Source of the DNA: Deltaproteobacteria bacterium
Lineage (GTDB): Bacteria > Myxococcota > Myxococcia > Myxococcales > Anaeromyxobacteraceae
Assembly (NCBI GenBank): GCA_016214955.1
Contig: JACRMN010000012.1
Span: 496,001 to 560,000 of the forward strand
DNA: 64,000 nucleotides
Direction of reading: 5' to 3'
The notes under the pieces were generated by a model. That model had not been told where the DNA came from. It saw only the letters and a program-made list of their open reading frames with translations, and did not search any database. A program made the position numbers and the translations under genes. Shown one piece after another: positions 19,330 through 27,927 of this stretch; the stretch's first letter is position 1, and each line of letters begins with the position of its first letter.

Positions 19330-19340
19330 GTACACTGTAC
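19330..19340. promoter_or_regulatory. small palindrome before the radical SAM gene
   Basis: GTACA-C-TGTAC, a perfect five-base inverted repeat centred 22 bases before the radical SAM start. It overlaps TACACT, a plausible -10 hexamer, with no matching -35. It could be an operator for the defence-like cassette; a chance palindrome is possible. Confidence 0.3.
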
Positions 19341-19356
19341 GTCGTCGTCTTTACCT

Positions 19357-20295
19357 ATGGATCCGACGCCGATCCGGCACGAGTGGAAGAGTCGGGCAGA
19401 GCCTGGCGGGCTCCACCTGTTCGACCGCGTCACCGGACTGAACGTGTTGCTCGACGAAATCCGCGTCGCGCCGCAACACTGGTCAACCGCGCCTAGGCAG
19501 GTGTCAGTTGCCCTTACGAACGCTTGCGACCTCTCGTGCTCGTTCTGCTTCGCGCCCAAGCGCCGAGCGGAGCTTCCGTTTGAAACGCTGATACAGTGGC
19601 TGGTGGAGCTCGACGAAGACGGATGCCTCGGCGTCGGCTTCGGAGGTGGCGAGCCGACGAAGTACCCGCGCTTCGTCGATCTGTGTCGACTCACCGCACG
19701 TCGAACGCAGCTTGCTGTTACGTTTACGACGCACGGGCACTCCTTCGACCGTTCGCTTGCGGCGAAACTGAAGGGAAGCGTTCACTTCATCCGCGTTAGC
19801 ATGGACGGAGTGGGGACGACGTACGAGGCGCTCCGGGGCCGACCGTTCTCTGAGTTCTTGGTGCGGCTGGACGTGATCAAGAGCGTTGCGCCGTTCGGCA
19901 TCAACTTCTTAGTCAACGCGCAGACGATTCCGTGCCTGGACACGGCGGCAAGAATCGCCGGCGACTTTGGTGCGGCCGAGTTCCTCCTGCTCCCTGAGCG
20001 CGAAGCCGGCTCGGCGCGGTCGGGCGACACGGCCACCGCCCTGCAACTTCGGAGCTGGGTGGAGCGGTATCGTGGCTCGGTACCCCTTTCCGTAAGCGAG
20101 ACGGACAGTGATGGGTTGCCGACCTGCTCCCCGTTCCGGCCTGATGACGACAGGTTGGGAGCCTACGCGCACGTCGATGCGCAGGGCGTCCTCAAGCCAA
20201 CGTCTTTCGACGAGAAGGGAATTGCGATCGGTGAAGGCGGGATTCGACGCGCCCTGCGAGTGCTCAGGGACAACGAAAGGCAAGGACCGACATGA
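19357..20295 (+). CDS. radical SAM enzyme of the island cassette
   Basis: 312 residues from ATG 19357 (an upstream GTG/ATG extension looks non-coding). C57, C61 and C64 in ACDLSCSFC form the CxxxCxxC site for the [4Fe-4S] cluster that cleaves S-adenosylmethionine. GGGEP at 96-100 binds the SAM amino group. The rest follows the TIM-barrel pattern (TFTTHG, IRVSMDG, INFLVNAQT). There is no multi-Cys SPASM domain; only one late Cys (CSPF) is seen, in a region that looks like a degenerate version of one. The substrate is unknown: a small molecule, a nucleotide or the neighbouring 138-residue protein are all possible. It is not clearly a viperin. Its stop overlaps the next start (ATGA). Confidence 0.85.
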   Translation: MDPTPIRHEWKSRAEPGGLHLFDRVTGLNVLLDEIRVAPQHWSTAPRQVSVALTNACDLSCSFCFAPKRRAELPFETLIQWLVELDEDGCLGVGFGGGEPTKYPRFVDLCRLTARRTQLAVTFTTHGHSFDRSLAAKLKGSVHFIRVSMDGVGTTYEALRGRPFSEFLVRLDVIKSVAPFGINFLVNAQTIPCLDTAARIAGDFGAAEFLLLPEREAGSARSGDTATALQLRSWVERYRGSVPLSVSETDSDGLPTCSPFRPDDDRLGAYAHVDAQGVLKPTSFDEKGIAIGEGGIRRALRVLRDNERQGPT

Positions 20296-20708
20296 AGATC
20301 TGGCAGGCGTATGGGTCGGAGCACTCCGCGAACTTGGTGATGATAGGTCGGTTCAAGACGGAGGATGACGCTGCGAAGGCGAAGCACATCATCGAGATGA
20401 TCTCGGAGGGCGTCCAAGCTGACGTCGACGCCGGACGAATCAAGCTCGGTGAGCCGCCTGAGCGGTACACGGATGAAGCACAGCGGCAGCTTCGGCAGGT
20501 GAAGGTTCACAGCCTCGCGCCGGGCGAGCTAGAGCAATTCGTCTACGATATCTCCGTCGAATTAAAGGGAACCGAAATCGTCATCACAACCGATGAGATC
20601 GACGTATCAGCTTTCATGAAAGTGCTGTTCGACGGTGGCGCTCGGATTGAGGTCTATTCGGCGCACGAATATCCGCGTCCGGGCGAGGTCGAGCCCGGCG
20701 ATCGGTGA
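20292..20708 (+). CDS. 138-residue protein of unknown function, middle gene of the cassette
   Basis: The start overlaps the radical SAM stop (ATGA) and the stop lies four bases before the STAND gene, so the three are almost certainly one translationally coupled operon. The N-terminus MKIWQAYGSEHSANLVMIGRF is followed by alternating helix and strand segments (AAKAKHIIEMISEGV, TEIVITTDEIDVS, ARIEVYSAHEYP), suggesting a compact alpha/beta, ferredoxin-like fold. No Cys, no catalytic motif and no signal peptide are visible. It could be a substrate of the radical SAM enzyme, an adaptor that gates the STAND protein, or an immunity-like partner. I assign no family name. Confidence 0.8.
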   Translation: MKIWQAYGSEHSANLVMIGRFKTEDDAAKAKHIIEMISEGVQADVDAGRIKLGEPPERYTDEAQRQLRQVKVHSLAPGELEQFVYDISVELKGTEIVITTDEIDVSAFMKVLFDGGARIEVYSAHEYPRPGEVEPGDR

Positions 20709-20712
20709 CGCC

Positions 20713-23700
20713 ATGCCGCAGGTTAATTGGGATGCGTTCGCGGCACTCTCCGGCGCTGCGACGTCGAACTTCGAGTTGCTGTGCCGAGCGCTCATCCGGA
20801 GGCACTACGGTCGCTTCGGGCGCTTTGCGGCGCTCGCGTCGCAGCCCGGAGTGGAGTTCCACCTCCGGATAGACCGGGCCTGTACGCTTGGTGATCCGGG
20901 CCGGTGGTTCGGATGGCAGTGTCGCTGGTACGACCTCGCGGCCGGCAAGGCTCTCGGCAAGACGCGTCGCGACAAGATCGCCAAGGCGTTGAAGACGACG
21001 GAACGCGAGCTTCCTGGCCTAACCGACTGGGTTCTGTGGACGCGGCGGCCGCTCACCGAGGGTGACCAGAAGTGGTTTTTTGGGCTGGAGTCTCCGTTCA
21101 AGCTCCATCTCTGGACGGCGTCGGAGGTCGAGGAACACCTCAGTGGGGACGCCGAGATCCTGAGGGCGACGTACTTCGGCGAGCTGGTGTTTTCGCCGGA
21201 AGACCTCAAGGCGCTGCACGGCTCGGCAGCGGCTACCGTCCGCCCGAGGTGGCTGCCGGAGGTGCACCAGTCAGTAGAAGCCGAACGTGAGCTCCGGCGG
21301 TTCTTGGGAGAGGTGGCAAGCTGGGGAGATCTCCGTGAGACTGAGAAGAGTCTGTTGACGCACGCGAGCACCGTCGAAGGCGCAGCAGGCGTTGCTCCAT
21401 CGGTCCTGCGACCAGAGATCGCGCGCATGCCTGGGGCGCTGCGTGGTTGCGCCAGTGCTCTTGCGACCGCTGCATCAGCGCTCGACACCGGGGACTTCGA
21501 TCTGCTCCGGCAGGTGACGCAGTCACGACCTGCCGTCATCAGTGGGGAGTTCGTGGGCCTCCCCCGCCAACTGCGGGCCGCACGATCCGCGGCCGTATTC
21601 GCAGTCACGGACGCGCTAGCGACGCTCAAGGCAGCAGCTGTGCTTCTGGACGAAGTTGGCCAGGCGGTTGGGGTTCGCTCCGTCGCGGTTGTCGCAGACG
21701 CAGGAGGTGGAAAGACGCAGCTTAGCGCACAGCTTACTGCGTCGGTGGAGGGCCGCCCGGCAGGGGTGCTGCTGTTCGGGCGAGACCTCCATTCCCGAGA
21801 CAATCTCACAGATCTGGTGCGCCGCTCGATCTCGATCCGCGGCACCCCGGTACCCAGCATCGAAGCGCTCGTGGCCGCGATCGATGCAGCGGGCCAGCGG
21901 GCGCACCGGCGGCTCCCGCTTGTCATCGATGGCCTCAATGAGGCTGAAGACGCGCGGGACTGGAAGGCCCCGCTCGCGGCGCTGAACGAGCTACTCGAAA
22001 GCTACCCTTACGTCGTCGCGGTCTGCACGGTGCGTGGTGCTTTCGCGGAAGAGGCGTTGCCTTCCGCCATAGTCCGCCTGGAGATGACCGGATTCGATGA
22101 AGACCTGCGAGACGCGGCCGTTCGGTACTTCACGTATTTCAGGATCGACTGGCGCGATGCTGAACTGCCGTTCGAACTCCTGCGTCACCCGCTGACACTG
22201 CGCTTGTTCTGCGAGGTCACGAACCCCAGAAGAGACAAGCCGGTCAGTATCGACAAAGGCCCAGGTTCGCTGGCGGCCCTGTTCGACCGATACCTTGAGA
22301 TCGCCGCGGGACAGATTGCGAGCCTTGCCCCTGCGTCGCACAGATACTACGACCACGACGCCCGAAACGCTGTCGACGAGATTGGAAAAGAACTCTGGCG
22401 ACGACGTGGGCGTTCCATACCGAGAAGTGCTTTGCGCGTGATGCTCGGGGAACAGGGTCGCTCCTGGCAAGAGAGTATCGTTCGCGCGCTCGAACACGAA
22501 GGCGTGCTCCTTGCGGTACCGGGTGATGCGCCAGGGGATCCCCACGAAGCGGTCGTGTATGACGCACTCGCGGGACACATGATCGCAAGCCACGTCATCG
22601 GAGCACGAGGGAGCGACCACCTCGAGGAATGGCTGAATGCGAGCGAAGTGGTAACGGCCCTTTCGGCTCCGCATGACGGGCGGCACCCGCTGGCCGCGGA
22701 CATCGTCACCAGCCTTGTAGCATTGGTGCCACGGCGCGGCGGGCATAAGCAGGCATGGCAAATCGCTCCAGCTCCACTGCGACTCACCGCGCTACGACAG
22801 GCCGCAGAGTTGGAAGGCGCCTACCTAGACGCCGCTACGGTTCGGGAACTCGCAGATCTCATCACGACGCATCGAGATGGGGTGCCAGACATACTCGATC
22901 GGCTGGTCCGTACGCGTGGGCTGATAGGTCACCCACTCAATGCTGAGTTCCTCGACGGCGCACTCCGCGCGATGCCGGTGGCCCAGCGGGACCTCCGGTG
23001 GACGGAGTGGCTTCGCAGAAACGCAGACGCCATCCAGAAGGGACTGGAGTCGCTGGAGTCGTACTGGCGGAGAAGGGATCAGAGGGGGCCCGCGGACGTT
23101 CTGCGTGCAAAGTGGGTGATGTGGACTCTCACGAGCACCGTTCGGCGCCTGCGTGATCAGGCGACGAGAACATTGTACTGGTTCGGCCGTGCCGACCTCG
23201 GCGCGCTCCTGACGCTCGTCGCTGACGCGCTCTCGATCGATGACGCCTACGTTCCAGAGCGTGCTGCTGCTGCCGGGTACGGAGTAGTCATGGCACAGCA
23301 ACCGTCCGCTGAGGCGTCCGAGCCGGTCCTGGCCCGATTCCTGGCGAGAATCGGCGACGAACTTGTCGGAGCGGCGTCCGCGCATCCCACGAGTCACTAC
23401 CTGATCCGCCTATTTGTGGACGGCATCTTCTCGTTTGCAACGAAGTTCTGTCCGAATGCTATCCCGCAGGCTTGGCGTGGGCGGGATGGCGTGCCGTTTG
23501 TGCGCGGGCCTGTCGTCGAGGCCATCCCAGACAATGACGTTCGAGCAAAGGAGGTTGATCGGACTCTCGGGATGGACTTCTCAAACTACACGATCGGTGG
23601 TCTCATCGAAGGCCGCGGCAACTACCAGATGGAACACGCCGGCTACCGCGCGGCCCTCGCACACGTGCGTGGGGTCGTGTGGAGTATCGGTTGGCGAAAG

Positions 23701-24792
23701 GCGTTGTTCGACGAGATCGACAACGAACTCGGCGGGCAAGTACACAGGGGTGTTCGAGCCGACATCGAACGTTACGGGAAGAAGTATGGGTGGAGCGGCT
23801 ACTATACGTTGGCGGGAGAACTTGATGAGGAGGGCCGCCTTCCCGACCGGGAGGAACGCCTAGCGGATGTTGATATCGATCCGTCGTTTCCCGAGGATCC
23901 TCCACCGGATGTAGTGAAGATCGAAGGCTTGACTGCCCAATTCCCCGGGGATGACAAACGCTGGCTCGTCGAAGGGGAGGTCCGCGTTCCAGATGAACTG
24001 CTCTATCGAGATTCGATCCGGGGCAGGCCCGGTCCTTGGGTCGCGGTATATGCATTCCTGAACAGTCGCGAGGAGCTGGAGCGGAGGCGGGTGTTCGCGT
24101 TTGTCTCGGGGCTGTTTGTCGCTAAGCGAGATGTCCCTCGAGTTGTGAAGGCGCTTAGGGAACGGGAGTACCCAGGCAATCACTGGCTCCCGGAACCACG
24201 AACGGCGTACTACTCGTTCGCCGGCGAGATCCCCTGGCACCCCGACTTCGTGCGTCACTGGGGCGAAGTCGCGGACTACACGCACGAACTCGAACTCGGG
24301 AACGCGGCTTCGGTCAAGATCGAGGCACTCGCTCACGAGTACGGATGGGAGACGTACCATAGCCAGTTGAACAGGGCTGGTGGCGCGATGGTGCCGTCAG
24401 CTTGGTTCTCGCGACAGTTCGACCTCCGCCCGGTGCCGAACGGTTTTGACCAGATGCTGCCGGACGGTTCTTTCGCGGCCATTTCGCTACGTGCGCCCGA
24501 AGCGTTCTCCGGTCATATCGTGTATCTGCGCGAAGATCTTCTTGAGCGGTACGCGAACGGGCGTCGACTCGTCTGGTTCGCTTGGGGGGAAAGAGAGATC
24601 AGGCGGCGCAACTATGCTGACCCGCCCTCGTGGGTGATGGAGGCGATCCAGAAACATCAGAACGTATGGCGGTGGATCCGGCTACGCAATGACCTTTCAT
24701 CGCGCGGCGCCACATCTGCACGCGCTCGGCCTTCTCGCTCGCGGAGAGGGCAAACGCGACGGCCCCGTTCGAAGAAGAATCCGGGAAAGTAG
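20713..24792 (+). CDS. STAND-type NTPase with N-terminal restriction-nuclease-like domain
   Basis: 1359 residues. Residues 15-130 look like a PD-(D/E)XK (Mrr/restriction) fold: E48 in PGVEFHL, then WQCRWYD with Q69-C70-R71, where families usually have QxK. The NTPase core has a P-loop ADAGGGKT (328-335) and Walker B VIDGLNEA (404-411). The DG-x-NE arrangement is typical of NACHT/STAND ATPases. A winged-helix and helical region follows (about 490-900). The last roughly 400 residues are a mixed alpha/beta region, probably the sensor, ending in a basic tail. The layout nuclease-STAND-sensor is that of Avs-like anti-phage proteins, which oligomerise when they bind a phage protein. Here no TPR repeats are obvious. 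ATG 20713 gives a start just before the nuclease domain. Confidence 0.85.
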   Translation: MPQVNWDAFAALSGAATSNFELLCRALIRRHYGRFGRFAALASQPGVEFHLRIDRACTLGDPGRWFGWQCRWYDLAAGKALGKTRRDKIAKALKTTERELPGLTDWVLWTRRPLTEGDQKWFFGLESPFKLHLWTASEVEEHLSGDAEILRATYFGELVFSPEDLKALHGSAAATVRPRWLPEVHQSVEAERELRRFLGEVASWGDLRETEKSLLTHASTVEGAAGVAPSVLRPEIARMPGALRGCASALATAASALDTGDFDLLRQVTQSRPAVISGEFVGLPRQLRAARSAAVFAVTDALATLKAAAVLLDEVGQAVGVRSVAVVADAGGGKTQLSAQLTASVEGRPAGVLLFGRDLHSRDNLTDLVRRSISIRGTPVPSIEALVAAIDAAGQRAHRRLPLVIDGLNEAEDARDWKAPLAALNELLESYPYVVAVCTVRGAFAEEALPSAIVRLEMTGFDEDLRDAAVRYFTYFRIDWRDAELPFELLRHPLTLRLFCEVTNPRRDKPVSIDKGPGSLAALFDRYLEIAAGQIASLAPASHRYYDHDARNAVDEIGKELWRRRGRSIPRSALRVMLGEQGRSWQESIVRALEHEGVLLAVPGDAPGDPHEAVVYDALAGHMIASHVIGARGSDHLEEWLNASEVVTALSAPHDGRHPLAADIVTSLVALVPRRGGHKQAWQIAPAPLRLTALRQAAELEGAYLDAATVRELADLITTHRDGVPDILDRLVRTRGLIGHPLNAEFLDGALRAMPVAQRDLRWTEWLRRNADAIQKGLESLESYWRRRDQRGPADVLRAKWVMWTLTSTVRRLRDQATRTLYWFGRADLGALLTLVADALSIDDAYVPERAAAAGYGVVMAQQPSAEASEPVLARFLARIGDELVGAASAHPTSHYLIRLFVDGIFSFATKFCPNAIPQAWRGRDGVPFVRGPVVEAIPDNDVRAKEVDRTLGMDFSNYTIGGLIEGRGNYQMEHAGYRAALAHVRGVVWSIGWRKALFDEIDNELGGQVHRGVRADIERYGKKYGWSGYYTLAGELDEEGRLPDREERLADVDIDPSFPEDPPPDVVKIEGLTAQFPGDDKRWLVEGEVRVPDELLYRDSIRGRPGPWVAVYAFLNSREELERRRVFAFVSGLFVAKRDVPRVVKALREREYPGNHWLPEPRTAYYSFAGEIPWHPDFVRHWGEVADYTHELELGNAASVKIEALAHEYGWETYHSQLNRAGGAMVPSAWFSRQFDLRPVPNGFDQMLPDGSFAAISLRAPEAFSGHIVYLREDLLERYANGRRLVWFAWGEREIRRRNYADPPSWVMEAIQKHQNVWRWIRLRNDLSSRGATSARARPSRSRRGQTRRPRSKKNPGK

Positions 24793-24824
24793 CGTGCCAT
24801 GCGTTGAAGTGGACAACCCCTGCT

Positions 24825-24851
24825 GGCGGCCCCAAACCACTTAGGGCCGCC
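24825..24851. terminator. hairpin at the end of the defence-like operon
   Basis: GGCGGCCC (24825-24832) pairs with GGGCCGCC (24844-24851) around an 11-base A/C-rich loop. It lies 32 bases after the STAND stop and between convergent genes. There is no U-tract, so it may act in both directions or depend on Rho. Confidence 0.5.
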
Positions 24852-24921
24852 GATAGGGAACGGCGGATCGATAATGGGAGCTGCGTCGAGAGCCGCTCGA
24901 TCACGTTCGACTGAACGCCCT

Positions 24922-25444
24922 TCAGGTGTTCGCGAAGAAATCGATCCAGCGTTCAGCACGAGGTATGTCCGGGATCTCACTCCACCCCGCCGCTGTGGCT
25001 TCTGGGCAGGTATCGAGAAGCCACGCGGCCATGTGCCGAGGAAGCCTAATGGCGTGCTGAAGCGGGACTGGGACGTCTCGAGTCCGCACGAGCTTCGACT
25101 CGGAATACGAGGACCAGCGACCATCTGACCCTGCGTAGGAAGCCTCGAATGTGAACTGCGCTTCCATTGCGACCCCGTTCTCGCGGTCTGCGATAGGCCT
25201 GTAGAGGGTGAGGGCCGCCTCCTGAAGGGCTTCTTCGGAAAGCCATCCATCCGTGAAGTGCTCGCTCGAGCGATGGAGAGCTATCGCTTCTTTACGCAGT
25301 GGCTCGAACGTCTCCGCGAACTCGGCAGCAGAAAAAGCCTCGACGGGCAGCCCGGTACGGCTGTCGACGACCTTGAATTGGGCGGAGGTATTCCCGTGAG
25401 CGCCGCCTGTGAATGTCCAGACATGGATGGTTACGAACAGCAGC
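24922..25444 (-). pseudogene. C-terminal part of an unknown gene cut off by IS66
   Basis: On the minus strand one frame stays open from the IS66 border near 25445 to a stop at 24922, about 174 codons. It encodes convincing protein, for example FKVVDSRTGLPVEAFSAAEF, FTDGWLSEEALQEAALTLY and AERWIDFFANT. An internal ATG at 25167 gives only the last 81 residues and is probably not the true start. The 5' part should lie on the far side of the IS but has been lost in the deletion there. No motif recognised. It belonged to the island cargo and was convergent with the STAND gene. Confidence 0.75.
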
Positions 25445-25521
25445 GTAACCGTCCGAGATAGGCCGGCTGGCGACGTCGGTGGCTGAAGGCGATCCTTCGC
25501 GCTTTCGCGAAGGAGGCAGCC

Positions 25522-25905
25522 ATGGACGACGGGAAGAGAGCGCTCTGGACGAAGGCTGTGTCCGAGTTCGAGCAGAGCAAGCTCAGCCAGCGCGAGTTCG
25601 CCGAGCAGAGGAAGGTCGAGCTGAGCAACCTGCGGTACTGGATCTACCGGCTGCGGAACGACTCGCGGCCGCTGGCGACAGAGAAGAAGGATCCGCCGCC
25701 GGCTCCTGAGCAGCGGCCCGCGAAGGCCCCCGATGTGGGCTCGCGGTTGGTACCGGTCCGCGTGGTAGCCTCGGCCGCGCCGAAGGCGCGGCAGGGGGAA
25801 GAGGGCGGTGGCCTCCTGGAGCTGGCTCTCCCCTCCGGCGCCCGCCTCCGCTTCCCAATCGGCACGGACCCTCGGTACCTGCGCGAGCTTGCAGCGGCGC
25901 TGTAG
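25522..25905 (+). CDS. tnpA: IS66 accessory protein TnpA
   Basis: 127 residues. The N-terminal segment FEQSKLSQREFAEQRKV followed by LRYWIYRLR is a short HTH-like region typical of the IS66 first ORF. The C-terminus LELALPSGARLRFPIGTDP with YLRELAAAL is the matching family tail, and the middle is a Pro-rich linker. Needed for IS66 transposition by an unclear mechanism. A ribosome site GAAGGAGG precedes the ATG. Confidence 0.85.
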   Translation: MDDGKRALWTKAVSEFEQSKLSQREFAEQRKVELSNLRYWIYRLRNDSRPLATEKKDPPPAPEQRPAKAPDVGSRLVPVRVVASAAPKARQGEEGGGLLELALPSGARLRFPIGTDPRYLRELAAAL

Positions 25906-25907
25906 CC

Positions 25908-26294
25908 GTGCTGACCATCCCGCGGGCGGTCCGGATCTTCCTCTCGTCCGGGGCCCAGGACATGAGGAAGAGCATCGACGGGCTCAAGGCCATCGTCGAG
26001 GCGGAGATGCAGGAGGACGCCCACTCGGGCCACCTCTTCGTCTTCGTCTCGCGGCGAGGGGACCGGGTGAAGGTGCTCACCTGGGACAAGGGCGGCTTCG
26101 TCCTCTACTACAAGCGGCTCGAGCGTGGGCTGTTCCGGCTCCCGCACATGGATCCCAGCGCCATGGCGGTGGAGATCGACGCGACGCAGCTCTCGATGCT
26201 GCTCGACGGGATCGACTACAGCCGGGTGCGCCGGCCGACGCCGTGGATGCCGGAGAGGGGCGAGGGAAAGATCGACAGATCCCCCGGAACATGA
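25908..26294 (+). CDS. tnpB: IS66 TnpB (Orf2-like) protein
   Basis: 128 residues starting two bases after tnpA. It has the hallmark segments VRIFLSSGAQDMRKSIDGL and LFVFVSRRGDRVKVLTWDKG, then YYKRLERGLFRLP, all standard for this short family. It has no relation to the CRISPR ancestor also called TnpB. It appears complete. Required together with TnpA and TnpC for transposition. Confidence 0.9.
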   Translation: MLTIPRAVRIFLSSGAQDMRKSIDGLKAIVEAEMQEDAHSGHLFVFVSRRGDRVKVLTWDKGGFVLYYKRLERGLFRLPHMDPSAMAVEIDATQLSMLLDGIDYSRVRRPTPWMPERGEGKIDRSPGT

Positions 26295-26307
26295 TCTGAC
26301 ACTGGTG

Positions 26308-27927
26308 ATGGGCGGCGACGATCACCGTTGCGAGTGGCGCGAGAGGGCCGAGGCCCTCGAGACGCGCCTCGCCCAGCTCGAATCCTCCCTGGCCAAGCTG
26401 CAGCGCCACACCTTCGGCAAGCGCTCCGAGAAGATGCCGCCGGTGAGCGAGGAGCTGCGCCGGGCCGGCGTGACGTCCTCGGACCCCGAGGCGGCGCTGG
26501 CGAAGCGCCGGGCCAACGCCGAGAAGAAGAAGGGGCTCCCGGCCCGGGAGATCGTCCACAAGGTCCCCGAGGAGAAGAAGCACTGCCCAAGGTGCGGCGG
26601 CCACGACTTCACCTCGCTCGGCGCCGGCAAGGTGACCACGGTCTACGACTACATCCCCGCTCGCTTCGAGCAGCAGATCCACATCCAGGAGAAGCTCCGC
26701 TGCAAGTGCGGCGAGACCATCCTCACCGCCGAGAAGCCGGCCGGCGCGTACGACAAGGCCGGGTACGGCTCGGGCGTCCTCGCTCACCTGGCGGTGGCGA
26801 AGTGTGCCGACGCCATCCCCATCTACCGGCTCGCCAAGCAGTACCGGCGCAGCGGCGTGCCGGTGAGCCGCTCATCGCTCAACGACCTCTTCCACCGGAC
26901 CGCGGAGGAGACCGCTCCGCTCGCGCAGCGGCTCCTGGCCCTCACGGCGCAGCAGCTCGTCGTCCAGGCCGACGAGACGACGGTGCGCGTGCTGGCCGAG
27001 GGGAAGACGAGAACGGCCTGGCTCTGGACCTTCCTCGCCCAGGCCGAGGACAAGCACCTCATCGCCTACTGCTACAGCCCCAGCCGCTCGGGCGAGACGC
27101 CGGTGAGCGTGCTCGGCGGGACCAAGGGCTTCCTCGTCTCCGATGGCTACACCGGCTACAACAAGGTGACGACGCCGGAGGGCCGTGAGCGCGTCGGTTG
27201 CATCGCCCACCTTCGCCGGCGCTTCTTCGACGCGCTCCCGAGCGCTCCGCAGGCCCGGCAGGCTCTCGATCTCATCCTCGAGCTGTACAAGGTCGAGCGG
27301 GCCGCGGCCGAGCTGAACGTCTTCGGCACGCCCCAGCACCTGGCGCTCCGCCGCGAGAAGAGCCGCCAGGCCATGGACGACCTCCACGCCTGGCTCGTGG
27401 CCGAGCAGCCGAAGCACCTGCCCAAGGGCCCCCTCGGCGAGGCCATCGGCTACGCCCTCAACCAGTGGAAGCCGCTCACCCGTTTCCTCGACGACGCCCG
27501 ACTCCCCGTCGACAACAACGCGTCGGAGAGAGCGCTCCGCCCGGCTGCGCTCGGGCGCAAGAACTACCTCTTCGTCGGAAACGACCACGCCGGCCAGAAC
27601 ATCGCCGGCCTCTATGCCCTCATCGCCACCTGCGAAGTGAACGGGGTCAATCCCTTCGAGTACCTCGCCGACGTCCTCCTGACCTGCCCCCCGGAAACTA
27701 GTCCAGTCGAGCTGCAACCTCTACGCTGCAAGTGGGGGTCGCATGAAGCCGAAGACGTACTCCGAGGAGCAGATCATCGGCGCGCTGCAGGAGGCCGACA
27801 ACGGCGCGCCGGTCCAGGACGTGTGCCGGCGGCTTGGCATCAGCAAGGTCACCTTCTATCGCTGGAAGGCCAAGTTCTCGGGCATGCAGGTGAGCGACGC
27901 GAAGCGCCTGCGGCAGCTCGAGGATGA
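26308..27927 (+). pseudogene. tnpC: IS66 transposase TnpC, C-terminus replaced by IS3 sequence
   Basis: Starts at ATG 26308. The N-terminal leucine-zipper-like helix (LETRLAQLESSLAKLQ) and RHTFGKRSEK are followed by a CPRCGG ... CKCG zinc-finger region. The DDE catalytic domain comes next (VQADETTVRVL; VSDGYTGYN; LPVDNNASERALR). The sequence matches the family up to NPFEYLADVLL at 27679, then runs 83 codons into IS3 DNA in a meaningless frame. Probably 25-35 natural C-terminal residues are gone. The three catalytic acidic segments are intact, but with the right inverted repeat missing the element cannot move on its own. Confidence 0.85.

Larger units (their letters stand above)
25445..27679 (+). 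mobile_element. IS66-family insertion sequence, right end lost
   Basis: The left end begins GTAACCGTCCG at 25445, matching the GTAA start usual for IS66 ends. It carries the three-gene set tnpA, tnpB, tnpC in order. The right end is missing: homology stops inside tnpC at 27679, where an IS3-family element begins. GC and codon use are higher than in the adjacent cargo and closer to the host, which suggests arrival from a high-GC relative. Confidence 0.85.

Noticed and set aside
19357-20295. Prokaryotic viperin
   Set aside because: It has CxxxCxxC and GGGEP like any radical SAM enzyme, but I do not see the viperin-specific segments, so only the superfamily is called.
25908-26294. RNA-guided TnpB nuclease
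   Set aside because: It is the unrelated short IS66 TnpB; there is no RuvC motif and no omega RNA context.
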